NCBI GenBank assembly: GCA_900169235.1
Contig: FWCC01000190.1
Coordinates: 62,001 to 126,000, forward strand
Source: Zarea fungicola
Taxonomy: Eukaryota > Ascomycota > Sordariomycetes > Hypocreales > Cordycipitaceae
DNA: 64,000 nucleotides
Direction of reading: 5' to 3'
Shown: positions 52,718 through 63,593 of the stretch, one piece after another
Numbering within the stretch: position 1 is the first letter of the stretch
How the letters are laid out: every line of letters starts with the position of its first letter
Notes under the pieces: generated by a model
Databases searched by the model: none
What the model was told of the DNA's origin: nothing
The model's input: only the letters and a program-made list of their open reading frames with translations
Made by a program: the position numbers and the translations under genes

Positions 52718-54730
52718 AATCTGAAGGGCGACACAAAAAGGTCGGAGAAATCTTGCTAGAGACCGCGCAATCTAAGGGCAGAGAGGGAGAATGGTCAGCT
52801 TCATGTCGTGTACTGGAAACGCCTGGAGAGCGGTGTATGAGGGCGGCGAGTAAAACGTACCGAGGGCAGCGGCCACTGTCGACGTGATGCAGGTAAAGGA
52901 ATTGATGGATAAAATTGATTGTTTTGCAATCAATGTCGACAAATGAAGTTTGAAATTCTGTGTGACACCGTCCGGAGAGGGTGGCCGAGGTTGGCGATGA
53001 AAATGTTCTGGGGGATGAAGGAGAAAGAGTCTGGCAGCAAAGGTACAAGCGCAAGAAGTTTCGGTGGTGCGTGACAATGACTGCAAATTGCCCGAGACCG
53101 GCGGGCAACAGAGCGTCTCCAGAGGCAGATATGGGGGTACATGCACTGCACGGAGCAGACTGATTTCAGGAAAATGGGAGTCCCCGCTGCGCAATTTGGT
53201 ACTCCGTTTTGCGATTAGTGTACGGACAGCACAAGCCAGAAGCTGATTGGGACGATGCACAGGGCTAGATTAAATACTGCGACGGACTGAATCGATGTGG
53301 AAAAAAAAGAAGAGTAATAAGAAGTTGCATATCGAATAGCCCTAAAACGTTGTACCAATGGTGATCAACTATTTTTGGGGGGGAGGAACCCGTCAACTGT
53401 GGCTGGCTTTGTTCATTGGAACGGCCACAGGGGTCTAACCACTGGAAGATGTCAATTCCAGCGGCGTAGCAAGGGGATGACTCTAGACAATGTGAGGTGC
53501 CATTTACGGACGGTATCGGCGGCTTCGATTTCACTCCCAGCGGCTTGGTCGTAGGAGTTCGCTACTACAATAATAAGCAGAGAAGTGGCTGTTTGGGATT
53601 GGCTCTCGCCCATAATTCCCTCTCACGCTGCCCTGTCATTAGCACATAACTACTGTAGCTAGGTAGTGATAGGTACCGGGCCTTATCTGACCGCCCCCAC
53701 TGTATTCTTCCCACAGTTTCGCGAAATGGGTTTGCAGGTGAGTGTGTCAAAAGCTCCGGTTAATAAACACTTTCTCTTTCTTTATCTGAGAAGAATAGCG
53801 AATCGAGTGTATTGTGTTGAAACTGAAACTTGGAATATGGTGTGTTATTAATTGATATTGCGCGTCGCTGTACTTGGCCAGCTTCTGGTGACCTGCCGCG
53901 ACTCGTCAGTGTTGCTTCAAGTCAGCGTTGCGAGTGTATTACATGTAAAGAACCTATCCAGGGTTCAAGCAATTTGGATTGTACCAATGCTAATGAAGCC
54001 GTTGGGGAAGGCAAGCACAGCAAGGTAGCATTATGATGGTACAGAATGGGACATGACGTGGCACCAAATCAAGCAGGCAATAACGGCAGAACACCTAAAG
54101 CCGGTGGCTTTCTTCGTGCGTCGGTAGGTTTTGCAAAATTCAAGTTGCTTATTAGCTTGTCGGCGGATTTCTATAAATAAATGGATACTTAAAAACACGC
54201 CGTAGTAGACAGGCGTTGGTTTATCTGATGTAGATGCCCCGGCACCGCTGCGTGGCACATGCTAAAGGTGTTGATGCGCAAGCTTATGTAGCTATATTCT
54301 GAGCAAACGGCAGCATCAACTCCCTGCTCTTTGGTTTGCACACAAGCCACCAAGCTCCTCTTGAGCCATCACCGCTCCATAGTTGACACCTATGCCTCGC
54401 TTATGTCAGGATAAAATGACCGTTTAACGTTTAGTCCGAAAAAACACGCCGTACAGTGCAGGGATATGCAGTCATCTCACTTGCAGCAGCTTTATCCGAT
54501 GAATAGCTGACAAAGTCTTCATGCTGAGGCGGCGGGTCAGTCTGTGGAGACAGACACGCTCCAGCGCTTGACTTTGGACGAGCTGAGCGGCTTGAACGGG
54601 GTTGTTGTGTGGTGATATTATATCATTTATACTGAATTTTGTGAGAAAAGTCATATACGCTCACTTTTTCATGGCACTACAAGGTATTCATATATGCTGT
54701 GTCTGCGCTCAAGCTTTCGGCCCCATCCTC
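52718..54730. other. 2-kb intergenic region, CPA1 leader and promoter, no gene seen
   Basis: Contains the probable 89-bp CPA1 leader intron at 52772-52860 and, farther left to right, the 3' flank of ETFB. ORFs of 60-164 codons overlap on both strands in 52614-53534 and lack family features. No tRNA was seen. Confidence 0.5.
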
Positions 54731-55776
54731 TTACAGAGCGCCGAGCTCCTTCAGCTTGCCAATGAGGCCATCGACGTCCTCCACCTTGCCGCCGCCTTGT
54801 CTTGCCGGGGGTTCTGAAATAAAATCTTTAGCATGCCATGGTTCAAGTATGTGGGAAGATTTTGCATTTCCGACTGCGCAGAGCAGGTGTCTTCCAATTG
54901 GAGTCCCAAACCGGCCGCTGGTCAAGACATGAACAAGAGAGAGAAAAAAGAATAAAAAACTCACCAGTCACCTTGAGGATCTTGAGGCGCACCTCATTGC
55001 CCAGTCCCATGTCGCCCAACTTGACCTTTTCTAGCTTCTTCTTCTTCGCCTTCATAATGTTTGGCAGACTCGCATACCGGGGCTCATTCAGCCGCAGATC
55101 CGTCGTTATCACCATGGGGAGCTTCGCCTTGACTGTCTCCACGCCGCCGTCTACCTCCTTCGTCACCGTCACCACATCGCCTTCCCCGAATTCCACCTTG
55201 CTCGCCTGCGTTGCCTGTGCCCAGCCCAGCAAGCCCGCCAGCATCTGGCCCGTCTGTCCCGCGTCGTCGTCGATACTCTGCTTGCCAAGCACTACCAGAT
55301 TGCTCTTTTGCTGCTCCACCGTCTTGGCCAGCATCTTGGCCACCGTCAACGGCTCCAGGTCCTCTCCTTCCTTCAGCTCGACATGGATGCCGCGGTCTGC
55401 GCCCATGGCCATGGCGGTGCGGATCACGTCTTGCGCTTTAGGGGGGCCGGCAGAGATGACGCAGATATCTTCGACGCCGCCTGGGGCGCGCTTCTTTTCA
55501 CGGATGCGTACCGACTCTTCAATGGAGAGCTCGTCAAAGGGATTCATCGAGTGCTTGACGCCGGCTGTTTCGACCCCCGTTTGGGCCTTGTTGACACGGG
55601 GCTTGACCTAGCAAGGGAGGGAAGAAAGGCGTCATTAGCTACGGCCTGGGAGCTTCGTCGAACCATTGGTCACCATAAACGGCGGCACAGGCGCCGCCGT
55701 GGAAACCGAGTGAATTTTTACTCACAGCATAGTCAATTACCCTCTTAATAGGGACTAGAATTCGTAGCGAAGACAT
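54731..55776 (-). CDS. ETFB: Electron transfer flavoprotein beta subunit
   Basis: Mitochondrial matrix flavoprotein that passes electrons from acyl-CoA dehydrogenases to ETF-ubiquinone oxidoreductase. Model: complement(join(54731..54813, 54965..55607, 55726..55776)), 258 aa. Exon 1 encodes [17 protein letters not shown]. After a 118-bp intron [23 protein letters not shown] continues. The signature [20 protein letters not shown], the AMP/FAD region [19 protein letters not shown] and [20 protein letters not shown] are intact. A 151-bp intron splits Glu before [20 protein letters not shown]. No cleavable presequence is evident, as is usual for this subunit. Confidence 0.96.
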
Positions 55777-56300
55777 GATTGCTTTGTCGATTTGACGTTG
55801 TGTAGACAGCTCAATGCAGGCGGGAGACGGGGGATGGAAGGAAGGAAGGCCGACTTTTTGGCGGTTGGTTTATTCGCTGCCCCGGCTCAGGCTCTGGGTT
55901 GCTGTTTGCGCTGCTCAGAGACCCGACACATGCCGGCTTGCGCCGGCTGCCACACATCCGCGGCAGCCAGTGCATCACGTGATAACGGACATGTCACCGA
56001 CCATCGGCTCCCGACCGCAAGTCGACCATACAAGTACTTTCCCAGAAGAAGAAAAAAGAGAGACTGGCGGTTTACAGCACATTGGAAATTTCATGAATGT
56101 TTATTTCTATATTAAAAGGCCGTATAATAAACAATTTGCTCAATGCAAACCGCCCCTCCTAGCCAATAACACGCCATACACTCCCATGCAAAACGTCCAT
56201 AAAGAGGGAATCATCCGAATACATGCAAAAGTGGCAAAAAGGCAACAGGAATGAAGACAAAAGCAACAAAATAGATGAAATAGTTTCGCATATTGCTAGA
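55777..56300. other. Intergenic, no gene seen
   Basis: ETFB promoter and GCS1 3' flank. A GGAAGGAAGGAAGG-like repeat lies at about 55835-55850. No ORF is supported. Confidence 0.5.
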
Positions 56301-57602
56301 TCACCAGTCATCCCATTCGTCACCCTTAGTCTTCGTAGCCGGCGCAACGGTGTTTCCTTTCTTGCCCATGCCCATGGCATTTGTACCAATCGAATTGTTT
56401 TTCTGTGGTTTCTGGTCTGCTAGGGTGGAAAACGAGTCCCAGAAGTCCTTTTTGCTCTCATCCAGGGGAGCCTCGCGTCTTGCGGGTTCATTGCTACCCT
56501 CAACGAATCGGTTGAAGCCATCCTGAGCACTCTTACCGGCCAACTGTGCCTGCCTGCCGATCTGCGCCGCCGTAAGCTGAGCCTGTCTGGCGAAATCGCC
56601 CTCAGCAATCTGCATAACAACATTCGTTAGTAACAAGGCAGAGTGTTGAGGGTTTAAGATGATTAAATCTGCCTCCACCTGCCTACCTTGGCAGCCGTGG
56701 GCTGAATATATCCGTCATTGACTGTCTTGGCCGTCTTGGACACTGTCGAGGTGAACCAGCCAAAGCCCTTTGTCAGTGCTGCTAGTGGATCATTTTGTAC
56801 ATCATCAAAGTTAGGCAATGCATGGTTGCTGTTGCCCGCACTAGGGGCCGGCGTATTACCAAACCCAGCATACTTGCCACCCTGGTTAGGGGCCAAACCC
56901 TCTGGGCGTGACGCATTCTCAGCACCAAGCTTGGCAAAGTACTTGTCGTCGACTCTTACTTTGCCGTTGCCGCCCCCTTGGCCTGGGCTCTGGCTTCGGG
57001 TGCCATTGTTTCTTGCTGTGCCGCTTAACGGTGTCGCCGTGCGAGAAGATGCCGACGCTGGCTTCATAGAAGCAGCATCAGGCTTCTTTTCGCCTGGCAC
57101 GTAGTCCTTGCCCTCGACCTTGCACGTCAGACGCTCCTTGTACTCCTCACCAACCTCTCCGCTGTAACGCTCGGCGATTGTGGCGTCCTCCCATGAGATG
57201 CCACGCATCTGGGTATCCTCATGCTCGTCGAAAAAGACTCGCCAATTCTCGTTACCACCGAGGCGCATACGCTCAATCTCGCTTGCTTTGAAGGCGTCCA
57301 TGGATATGCTCCGTACAAAGGAAATGTGTACGCCCAGGCCGCGGTGGACACCGGCACAGGACAGGCAGATGAAGACGCCAAATTTGGGGGATGCCCATTG
57401 CGGAGATGGTGCATTGCAGTCGCAGCAAACGTTATTCTTGGATTCTTTTTGGATCGCGGCCAGCTATGGAAAAGAGTGTCGACAAATGTCAGTGCATGCG
57501 ACAGCAGGGAAAGGGGGGGGGGGTTGCTAAAAAGCATGCGCCAGGTGTTCCTACCTTGGACCGCGTCTCAGGATCGACCTCCCACATTGCCTTGGACGTC
57601 AT
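56301..57602 (-). CDS. GCS1: Arf GTPase-activating protein Gcs1 (ArfGAP1 type)
   Basis: Stimulates GTP hydrolysis by Arf1 in COPI traffic. Model: complement(join(56301..56609, 56687..57463, 57555..57602)), 377 aa. Exon 1 encodes MTSKAMWEVDPETRSK. Exon 2 starts LAAIQKESKNN and holds the zinc finger C-x2-C-x16-C-x2-C (CDC..IC..SC) with the arginine of GVHRGLGVHISFVRSISMD. The last intron (77 bp) joins IQPTAAK to IAEGDFARQAQLTAAQIG, an amphipathic ALPS-like helix, and the end is DEWDDW. Intron 1 carries a G11 tract (57513-57523). Confidence 0.95.
57513..57523. repeat. G11 homopolymer tract in GCS1 intron 1
   Basis: Eleven G on the plus strand (C11 in the transcript), about 50 nt upstream of the intron acceptor. 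Confidence 0.9.
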
Positions 57603-58335
57603 TGTGCCGGGCTATAATAAGTGAGAGGTGTAAGGGAAAAAGCTTTGCACAGTCGAGCCAGATTTAACGTCACGGTTGGCTTGATTGAAATGCTGGGCAA
57701 ATATCGAGGGAGCCAGTACAGCAACATGCGTTGCGGCTCCAGATTATTATGGGGCATCGATGGATCATACATGGTGGGGCAACTACGAACTACGGCTTGG
57801 CCACAACAATGGGCCGTAGGGCGGCGAAACTACATATTGCGATGCAATGGCCAGATAGATCTACAACAGTCTTGCGCACAGCCTTTCTGTTGTTTATCAC
57901 TACAGCAGACATATGAAGTACACTGAAAAAAAAAAAGACTAGAGTTACCAGTGCACCGAAGCAGTCTCGTCCAGGCGTCCTTGTATTAATCAATAAATTA
58001 ATTTCATTAAGATTCTGTCCCATGTCAAAGAAAAGCAAGCATCTCGGGAAGCAGAACATTTCAAAACGTTGCAAGCATAACCGGCTAACACATCCGTACC
58101 GTGCTTTCGTTTATGCACCCATATCGATATGAAATCGCGAGCAAAAATAATAGTTCAGAGCCACCCAATATCAAACGTCCCATGAAGCATTCACATCACA
58201 GTCGTACCAAGAAAATAGTCTTGGGTTGTAGTATAATAACGTTTCTTCCAACTTGCGTGCCATATCGTAACAGTGCTTTGGAGGCATGGCCAAGGTCCTA
58301 GCGTCGGCTTGCACCGTCCTGCTGTGCCTATTCAT
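57603..58335. other. Intergenic, no gene seen
   Basis: GCS1 promoter and 3' flank of the RRM gene. Several ORFs of 60-100 codons overlap without any family sign. Confidence 0.45.
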
Positions 58336-59795
58336 CTAGGCTGCAACGGGAGCAGCCTCGGCGGCAGGAGCCTCGGTGGTAGCAGCCTCAGTCTCGGGGG
58401 CGTTGGCCTCCTCATCAGTCTTGTCAGGGCTGTCAATAGCAACCTTGACAGCAATCTCACGGCCCTCAATCTCCTTGCCGTTCATCTCGCTGACAGCCTT
58501 CTGCTGCAGCTCCTCGGTGGCCAGAGTGACGAAACCGAAACCACGGCCCTTGCGAGCCTCACCACGAGCCTGCAGCTTCTTGATCATGAAGCGGGGGATG
58601 GGGCGCAGAGCGATCTTGGCGGAAGAAGGATCGTAGGCCTTGAAAAGCTCAATAAGCTGGAGAGAAAATCGTAATTAGCTAGTATTCATGCATTATGCCA
58701 AAGGCACTTTGATTCATACCTTTTCCTCAGTAAGGTCATAAGGCAGGTTAGCAACCATGACCTTGGTCTTGGAGGCAATACCATCGGCCGGGGGGCCACG
58801 CTCACGGCGCTCGCGGGGCGCGCGAGCTTCTTTCTTGGAAGCCTTGTTTGTCGTGTCAGTTGCTTTCTTGTTGGTAATGTCTTGTAGTGGCTGAACCTCA
58901 GAAGTGGTGGCCTCTGCCTCGGCAGCAGCGGCAGCAGCGGCGACGGCAGCGGCAGGAGCAGCAACGTCGGCAGCTTCAGTCTCGCCTTCCTTCTTCTCCT
59001 CACCCTCCTAATATGGTTATTAGATGATCCGAGTCGGTGGATGGTAAGAGCCACAAATAGAAACTTACAGCAGTGCGGCCAGCGCGACCACCACGGCCGC
59101 CACGTCCACCACGGCCACCACGGCCACGACCGCGACCAGAAGCGCGGCGACGACTGGACTCGGTGCCGTTGCCTTCACCGTTTGCGGCAGGCTCAACCTT
59201 CTCGCCAGCAGGCTCGGGCTTGCGAGCGAGCTGCACAGAGACCTTGCGCTCGAGGATCTCCTTGCCGGAGAGCTCGGTGATAGCGCTTTCAGCTTCGCTG
59301 GGGGTCGAGAGGTCGACGAAGGCGTAGCCGACGGGGCGGTCGGTGCGGGGGTTCTTGGGGATGGAGACAGACTCGCTAGAGTAGAAAAATGCATCGGTCA
59401 GTACGGCAATAATGATTGATGAGAGTAGTACAAGATAATTTGTGGCTATGATTGAAGATTCGCTGTTGTAAATACGGCGTTACACCACGGCGAGGGTTTT
59501 GCAGAGCCACAAAGACTCATACAAGCGATAGGCAGGTCACAGCTGCGGCGGCGGCCAGTACAGGCAGCACAAAAGGGGAAAAAACTTACACAAGATAGTT
59601 CTTGAAAAAGTCCTTCAACTCTCCCTCAGTTGTCGGGTAGGCCAGGTTGCCAATGTACAGACGACGGCCCTCTGCAGCAGAGGCAGAGGCAGCCTCGTTG
59701 GCGGCGGCCTTGTCATTGATAGAGGTGTTGCTCAGAGTGTTGGCAACGTCATTGACGGCGGCATCAGTAGCGTTCTCCACGTTGGTAGCAGACAT
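58336..59795 (-). CDS. Two-RRM protein with RGG box
   Basis: Model: complement(join(58336..58656, 58720..59007, 59069..59375, 59590..59795)), 373 aa. RRM1 spans the first intron: RRLYIGNLAYPTTEGELKDF, then VGYAFVDL. An arginine/glycine run (GRGRGRGGRGGRGGRGGRAG) sits between the domains, then an Ala/Glu-rich linker, then RRM2 (KVMVANLPYDLTEEK | LIELFKAYDP .. RGFGFVTLAT). The tail is Ala/Glu-rich. The first intron is long for the window (214 bp). It is probably a nucleic-acid-binding protein of RNA processing; the exact orthologue is not recognised. Confidence 0.92.
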
Positions 59796-60887
59796 TTTTA
59801 AAGATGTGCAGTAGGATGGAGATGGAAAAGGTTGTGCGTTGTGCGGCTGGGTTATAAGAATGACGTTGAGAACGTTTGCGAGGTTGACGGGGGTTCAGGA
59901 TCCGGCGGAGTCGGAAGATGTGAGTTGAACTCTGGTGCAATGAGGGAGGGAGTTGGTCAGGGTAGCTTGGTGCCCTAGAATCGGGGTTGAAAGTTATCGA
60001 CAGACGACGGTGCGTTGCGCGGAGACACAGGTTGACTTTTGTTTGTGATGAAGGAGAAGGAAAGGGGGGGGAGGCCGTGAAAGTTTAGAGGAAAGGCATA
60101 ATAAACTAAATAATTTTCGCCACGGCGCAGAGTGCAGGCACGCGCGCATAGGCTAGCCTAGAGCCTACTTGCCTTAGTATTAGGTACCTGCCTGCCAGGA
60201 GCAAAGGGGCACCACTTTTCTTTACAGGCATTCATAAGGGGTGAGGAGGGAAGACCGTGGACTCCCCTACAATTTTACCAGTCTACGGACAGGTACTAAC
60301 AGGAACTGCCCCTGCAATTACTTACTTGCTGTAGCACCCAGCCGTCAACGAACTGGCAGGTACGCCAAAGCTTTGAGCAAGTACCTACTACCTAGGACCT
60401 GAGGTAGAGGTTAGCTGTACTGTTCTACCAGTACCTGCCTGGGTACCTTAGCGGGCTTTCGACAGCGGCTCTAGCCTGTATCCGTCCCCTAGAGAAGCTC
60501 CATTGTGGGAGCGAAGCTTCTTCCTCCAAGCTTCTGCGGTGCCGGGTCTTGATGCGGAGTACGGGCCCGCCCAGCCAGTCTTTTCCTGTCACAGTTTTAA
60601 CCACACGTCTCCACCTGGAATAATTGAACCAGCGAGCCTAAATTATTCAACAGCCTCCTGCAGTGACTTTGTAGCACAGCCAAACAATTATATAAAAATG
60701 GGGCAAAATACGAATTGCTTCATGTCTCTGAAAAAGCTGTGCAACTCGTCTTTGCAGGACTATCAGGCGGATAGAATGGCCTGCGTTGGCAGCAAACGGT
60801 AGTTTGGAAATGGTTTTGCTCACCGCTCAAGTCTGTCAATCACCGTTTCAATACCGAATACCTGACATTGGTTCCGCCTACCCACCA
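59796..60887. repeat. Intergenic region with clustered TACCT/AGGTA motifs
   Basis: Between the RRM gene leader and the broken kinase gene. From about 60171 to 60450 there are many copies of TACCTG, CCTACT, AGGTAC and their variants, in both directions, for example TACCTACTACCTAGGACCTGAGGTA at 60383-60407 (a run broken by single mismatches) and AGTACCTGCCTGGGTACCTT at 60431-60450. A G8 tract lies at 60064-60071. No supported gene; the ORF at 60503-60802 has no family features. Confidence 0.55.
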
Positions 60888-61720
60888 CTATGGGCCCCGA
60901 GACAGAACCACTTGCAGCCCGACATCGTTCTTGTGGCGATCTAGTGCTGCTTTCCAATGGTCCTATTCTATGTCATTATCTACACCCACAGCCTCCATCA
61001 GGCCCCGAAACAAGCCCCGAAAATGCAGTTCAGTCGTCCAGATCGTGACCGCAGCAAAACGGAGATGAAGGCTGTAGCCGTGTGCGCCAACTCCAAGTCA
61101 ATAATACCTGTAATGTTGTCAGCCAAGATATGATGGCCTTTGTCGTCGCCATGCTTTAGATAGAATTTCCCATCGTCTGTCTGCGAAGGCGTTACAAGTG
61201 GTGCCAGGTCCATCAAGAATCGATTCACCAGGTACCCATGTACCGCTCGCTGTTCGTAGATTTCTTCTGTGACAATCCTATGTAGAATCTACCGCCAACG
61301 GGATATACGGTGCTCTTCCGCTGATTGAAACGGTCTGCTGGTGTGCAATTGGCCGCCAGTCAATTCCATACCCATTGCAACGGTGTTAAGTGGTAACTTT
61401 TGCCAAGGAGCAAGGTCATTTCTCGTCGTTCTGCTTTGCCAGTTGCAGGGAAGTAGTTATTTGCATCCTACATATAACCGGTTAGTAGTGTATTGATATA
61501 GATAATGGGCGAGCAAACCTACCAGGAGGGACAGCAATGGAAGGTGAACTGGATATGGCCAATGCAGAGGTGGCGATTGCAGAGCACGTTGCCTCCATGA
61601 CGTCGAATACCAGGTCGGTCGCAATTTTCAAAGTCACAGTAGCAGAGAGGTAAGTAGTACTTCACGAGATAATTGAACGGCCTGTTGGTTTTACTGGTTG
61701 GTTTGCTCCCTGCAACCACG
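60888..61720 (-). pseudogene. Degenerate APH/choline kinase-like phosphotransferase
   Basis: Three pieces on the minus strand keep the order of the fungal APH-type family. An N-terminal piece has NRPFNYLVKYYL (to about 61640). A middle piece, in another frame, has FYLKHGDDKGHHILADNITG followed by IIDLELAHT (60998-61228), where the family normally has Asp-Trp-Glu-Trp. A C-terminal piece has LMEAVGVDNDIE and HWKAALDRHKNDVGLQ. The frame changes between pieces 2 and 3, and a TAG at 60963-60965 interrupts the last. No set of introns seen here restores one frame. Family assignment is from memory of the motif order. Confidence 0.65.
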
Positions 61721-62515
61721 CATTACAGATAAGGCACATGCAGTAAGGGGTACTCTACTAAAGTATTATTTTAGATGGCAAAATAATTCCTTCCCATTTT
61801 TGTGTTTTGGTCACCAAGAATAGCAGCATTTAAATGTCTAGGCCAACCGGTCCCTTTCACATTCGACGTTCTACGGCCAAGAACAGGTACAAATTTTGAG
61901 AGCATAACTTCAACTCAGCGGTGTGAATTGCACCAACTGATCAAACATTTGTGCAACCCTGCTTCAACATGTTTTTCCAACTATTAAGAGAACTTCAATG
62001 GAAGTAAACAAAACTGACAGTCGAAAAATGACTGAGCTTGCTGTGAAATGAAGTCTTCCGTACAGGCCTTGGTTTCGGCGCTTGTCAGTATATTCATTCA
62101 TTGCCTTGGCATCGAATAGCCAGCGCTGCTCTAAAATCTTCACTGTCAATCTTCCAATGGGATATGAGCCTCAATTTTTTTTTCTTCTTTTGAAAATATT
62201 AAGGGACGGGGACAGCTGACTACGATTCCTTTGTTATGGTCTAATACAAAGAAAGCCCGCAGGTCGTACAGGCGCTATGTACCACTGAGCAAGGGCAGCC
62301 AACAATGAATTACCAAAGCCAGCCGCCTTGCTAATGTATTATAAGTTACCCAACCTACATTGGTATATTTTGATAAAAATCTGTTCCTTCACTCCTTTAC
62401 TCATTTTCACTTTTTGACTTATGCAGGTATCCTAGTCCTCTAATTTCTTCGAAACTGTATCCGTTAACGCTACCGTTTGGCCAGTTCGTTGGCCTTGAGA
62501 AACCTCGTCCTAACA
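61721..62515. other. AT-rich intergenic region, no gene seen
   Basis: Short ORFs only, between the two broken genes. No tRNA or repeat of note. Confidence 0.5.
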
Positions 62516-63593
62516 ATGCTGCCATATTCCATGCTAGAAGCTACATTTGAGTCTCTACCCTGTGGAATTATTCTGAATATTTTACCACGCAGTGCCGACC
62601 TCGCTTCCTTGTGCAACTTACTTCACGCTTCACCAGTTGCGTTTCGCACTTTTCGCAGCAATCGCCCCATACATACTCTCGAGAGGGTCCTCTCATCTGG
62701 ATATACTTGTCGACAAGTTCAGTTTATAGTTCGTTGTTGTGCCTTACTCAGAGCGGGAAAGGTGCCGCCATGGACCCATTATGACTTGATGGGACAATTT
62801 TTTACTCAATCCGGGCAGGGCTTGGGATGTACTAGAACCAGCTGTGCTGGATCCGGACATGAACTTGGATATGATACATAGTCTACTGGTAACTGCACGC
62901 GACATCACCAAGGTGGCTCTCGCATGCCTCGATGACTGTCTTGCGCAATTGTCCTCTCTAAAGTCTCGGCCGATAACAATGAGCCCAGGCGTCGTCGGCG
63001 ATTCCGAACCACCGCCCATTTGGACAGAAGAACAGCGTGCCATTAGGGGAATATGGCGGCTCAAACTGGCGAGAGATGCTATTGATTCTAATTGGGACCA
63101 GGGCAGCGACTGAAAATGGGCCTATGTCAAGTGCGTCATCCACTTGCCAATATATGAGAGTAAGAGTTCCCAGAGTGCCAACGAAATCTGCTACAGGAAT
63201 CCAAGTGATACTGAATTTGCTATGTATGAGCCTACTTTTCCGGCATGTTCGAAAAGTGCATCTGCCATACCAAATACAGAGTATCAGGCGATGGTTTCTG
63301 CTGTTGAGTACATTGGCAGGCGATTTGGTCAACGGAATGCCGAAGGACTTGCGTGCATTGATGTGTCTATATCCGAATTAATGGGCCGGCGACATTCAGC
63401 TGCAGATGAGACTGTCGCCCTCTCCAAGAGCCAGTCCACACCGCACCGAACAGTGGATAAATGCTGGGCATATCTGCCGACCAAAACAGATGAGATGTCA
63501 CTTCTACGACCCTCAGCTGCGGCAACAGGAACTCTCGGTGACAAGCTTGATGAAATGTACAGATGCGGTTATGCATTTTGGTCTGAAGCATGA
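62516..63593 (+). pseudogene. Broken F-box-like gene
   Basis: From ATG 62516 the frame reads an F-box-like start (SLPCGIILNILPRSADLASL), then helical sequence to about 62800. At the T6 run 62798-62803 the reading shifts: the following frame (VLEPAVLDPDMNLDMIHSLL) continues to a TGA at 63111-63113 and then, in the same frame, on to the TGA at 63591-63593. One frameshift and one stop therefore break an otherwise continuous coding stretch of about 359 codons. F-box identity is weak. Sequencing error is an alternative explanation for the T run but less so for the TGA. Confidence 0.55.

Noticed and set aside
52614..53260. Overlapping ORFs in the CPA1 leader as a separate gene or as the attenuator peptide
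   Set aside because: Frames overlap the mapped CPA1 exon 1 and leader intron. A segment with LWRR near 53115 resembles part of the attenuator peptide but has no stop in the right place and little else in common.
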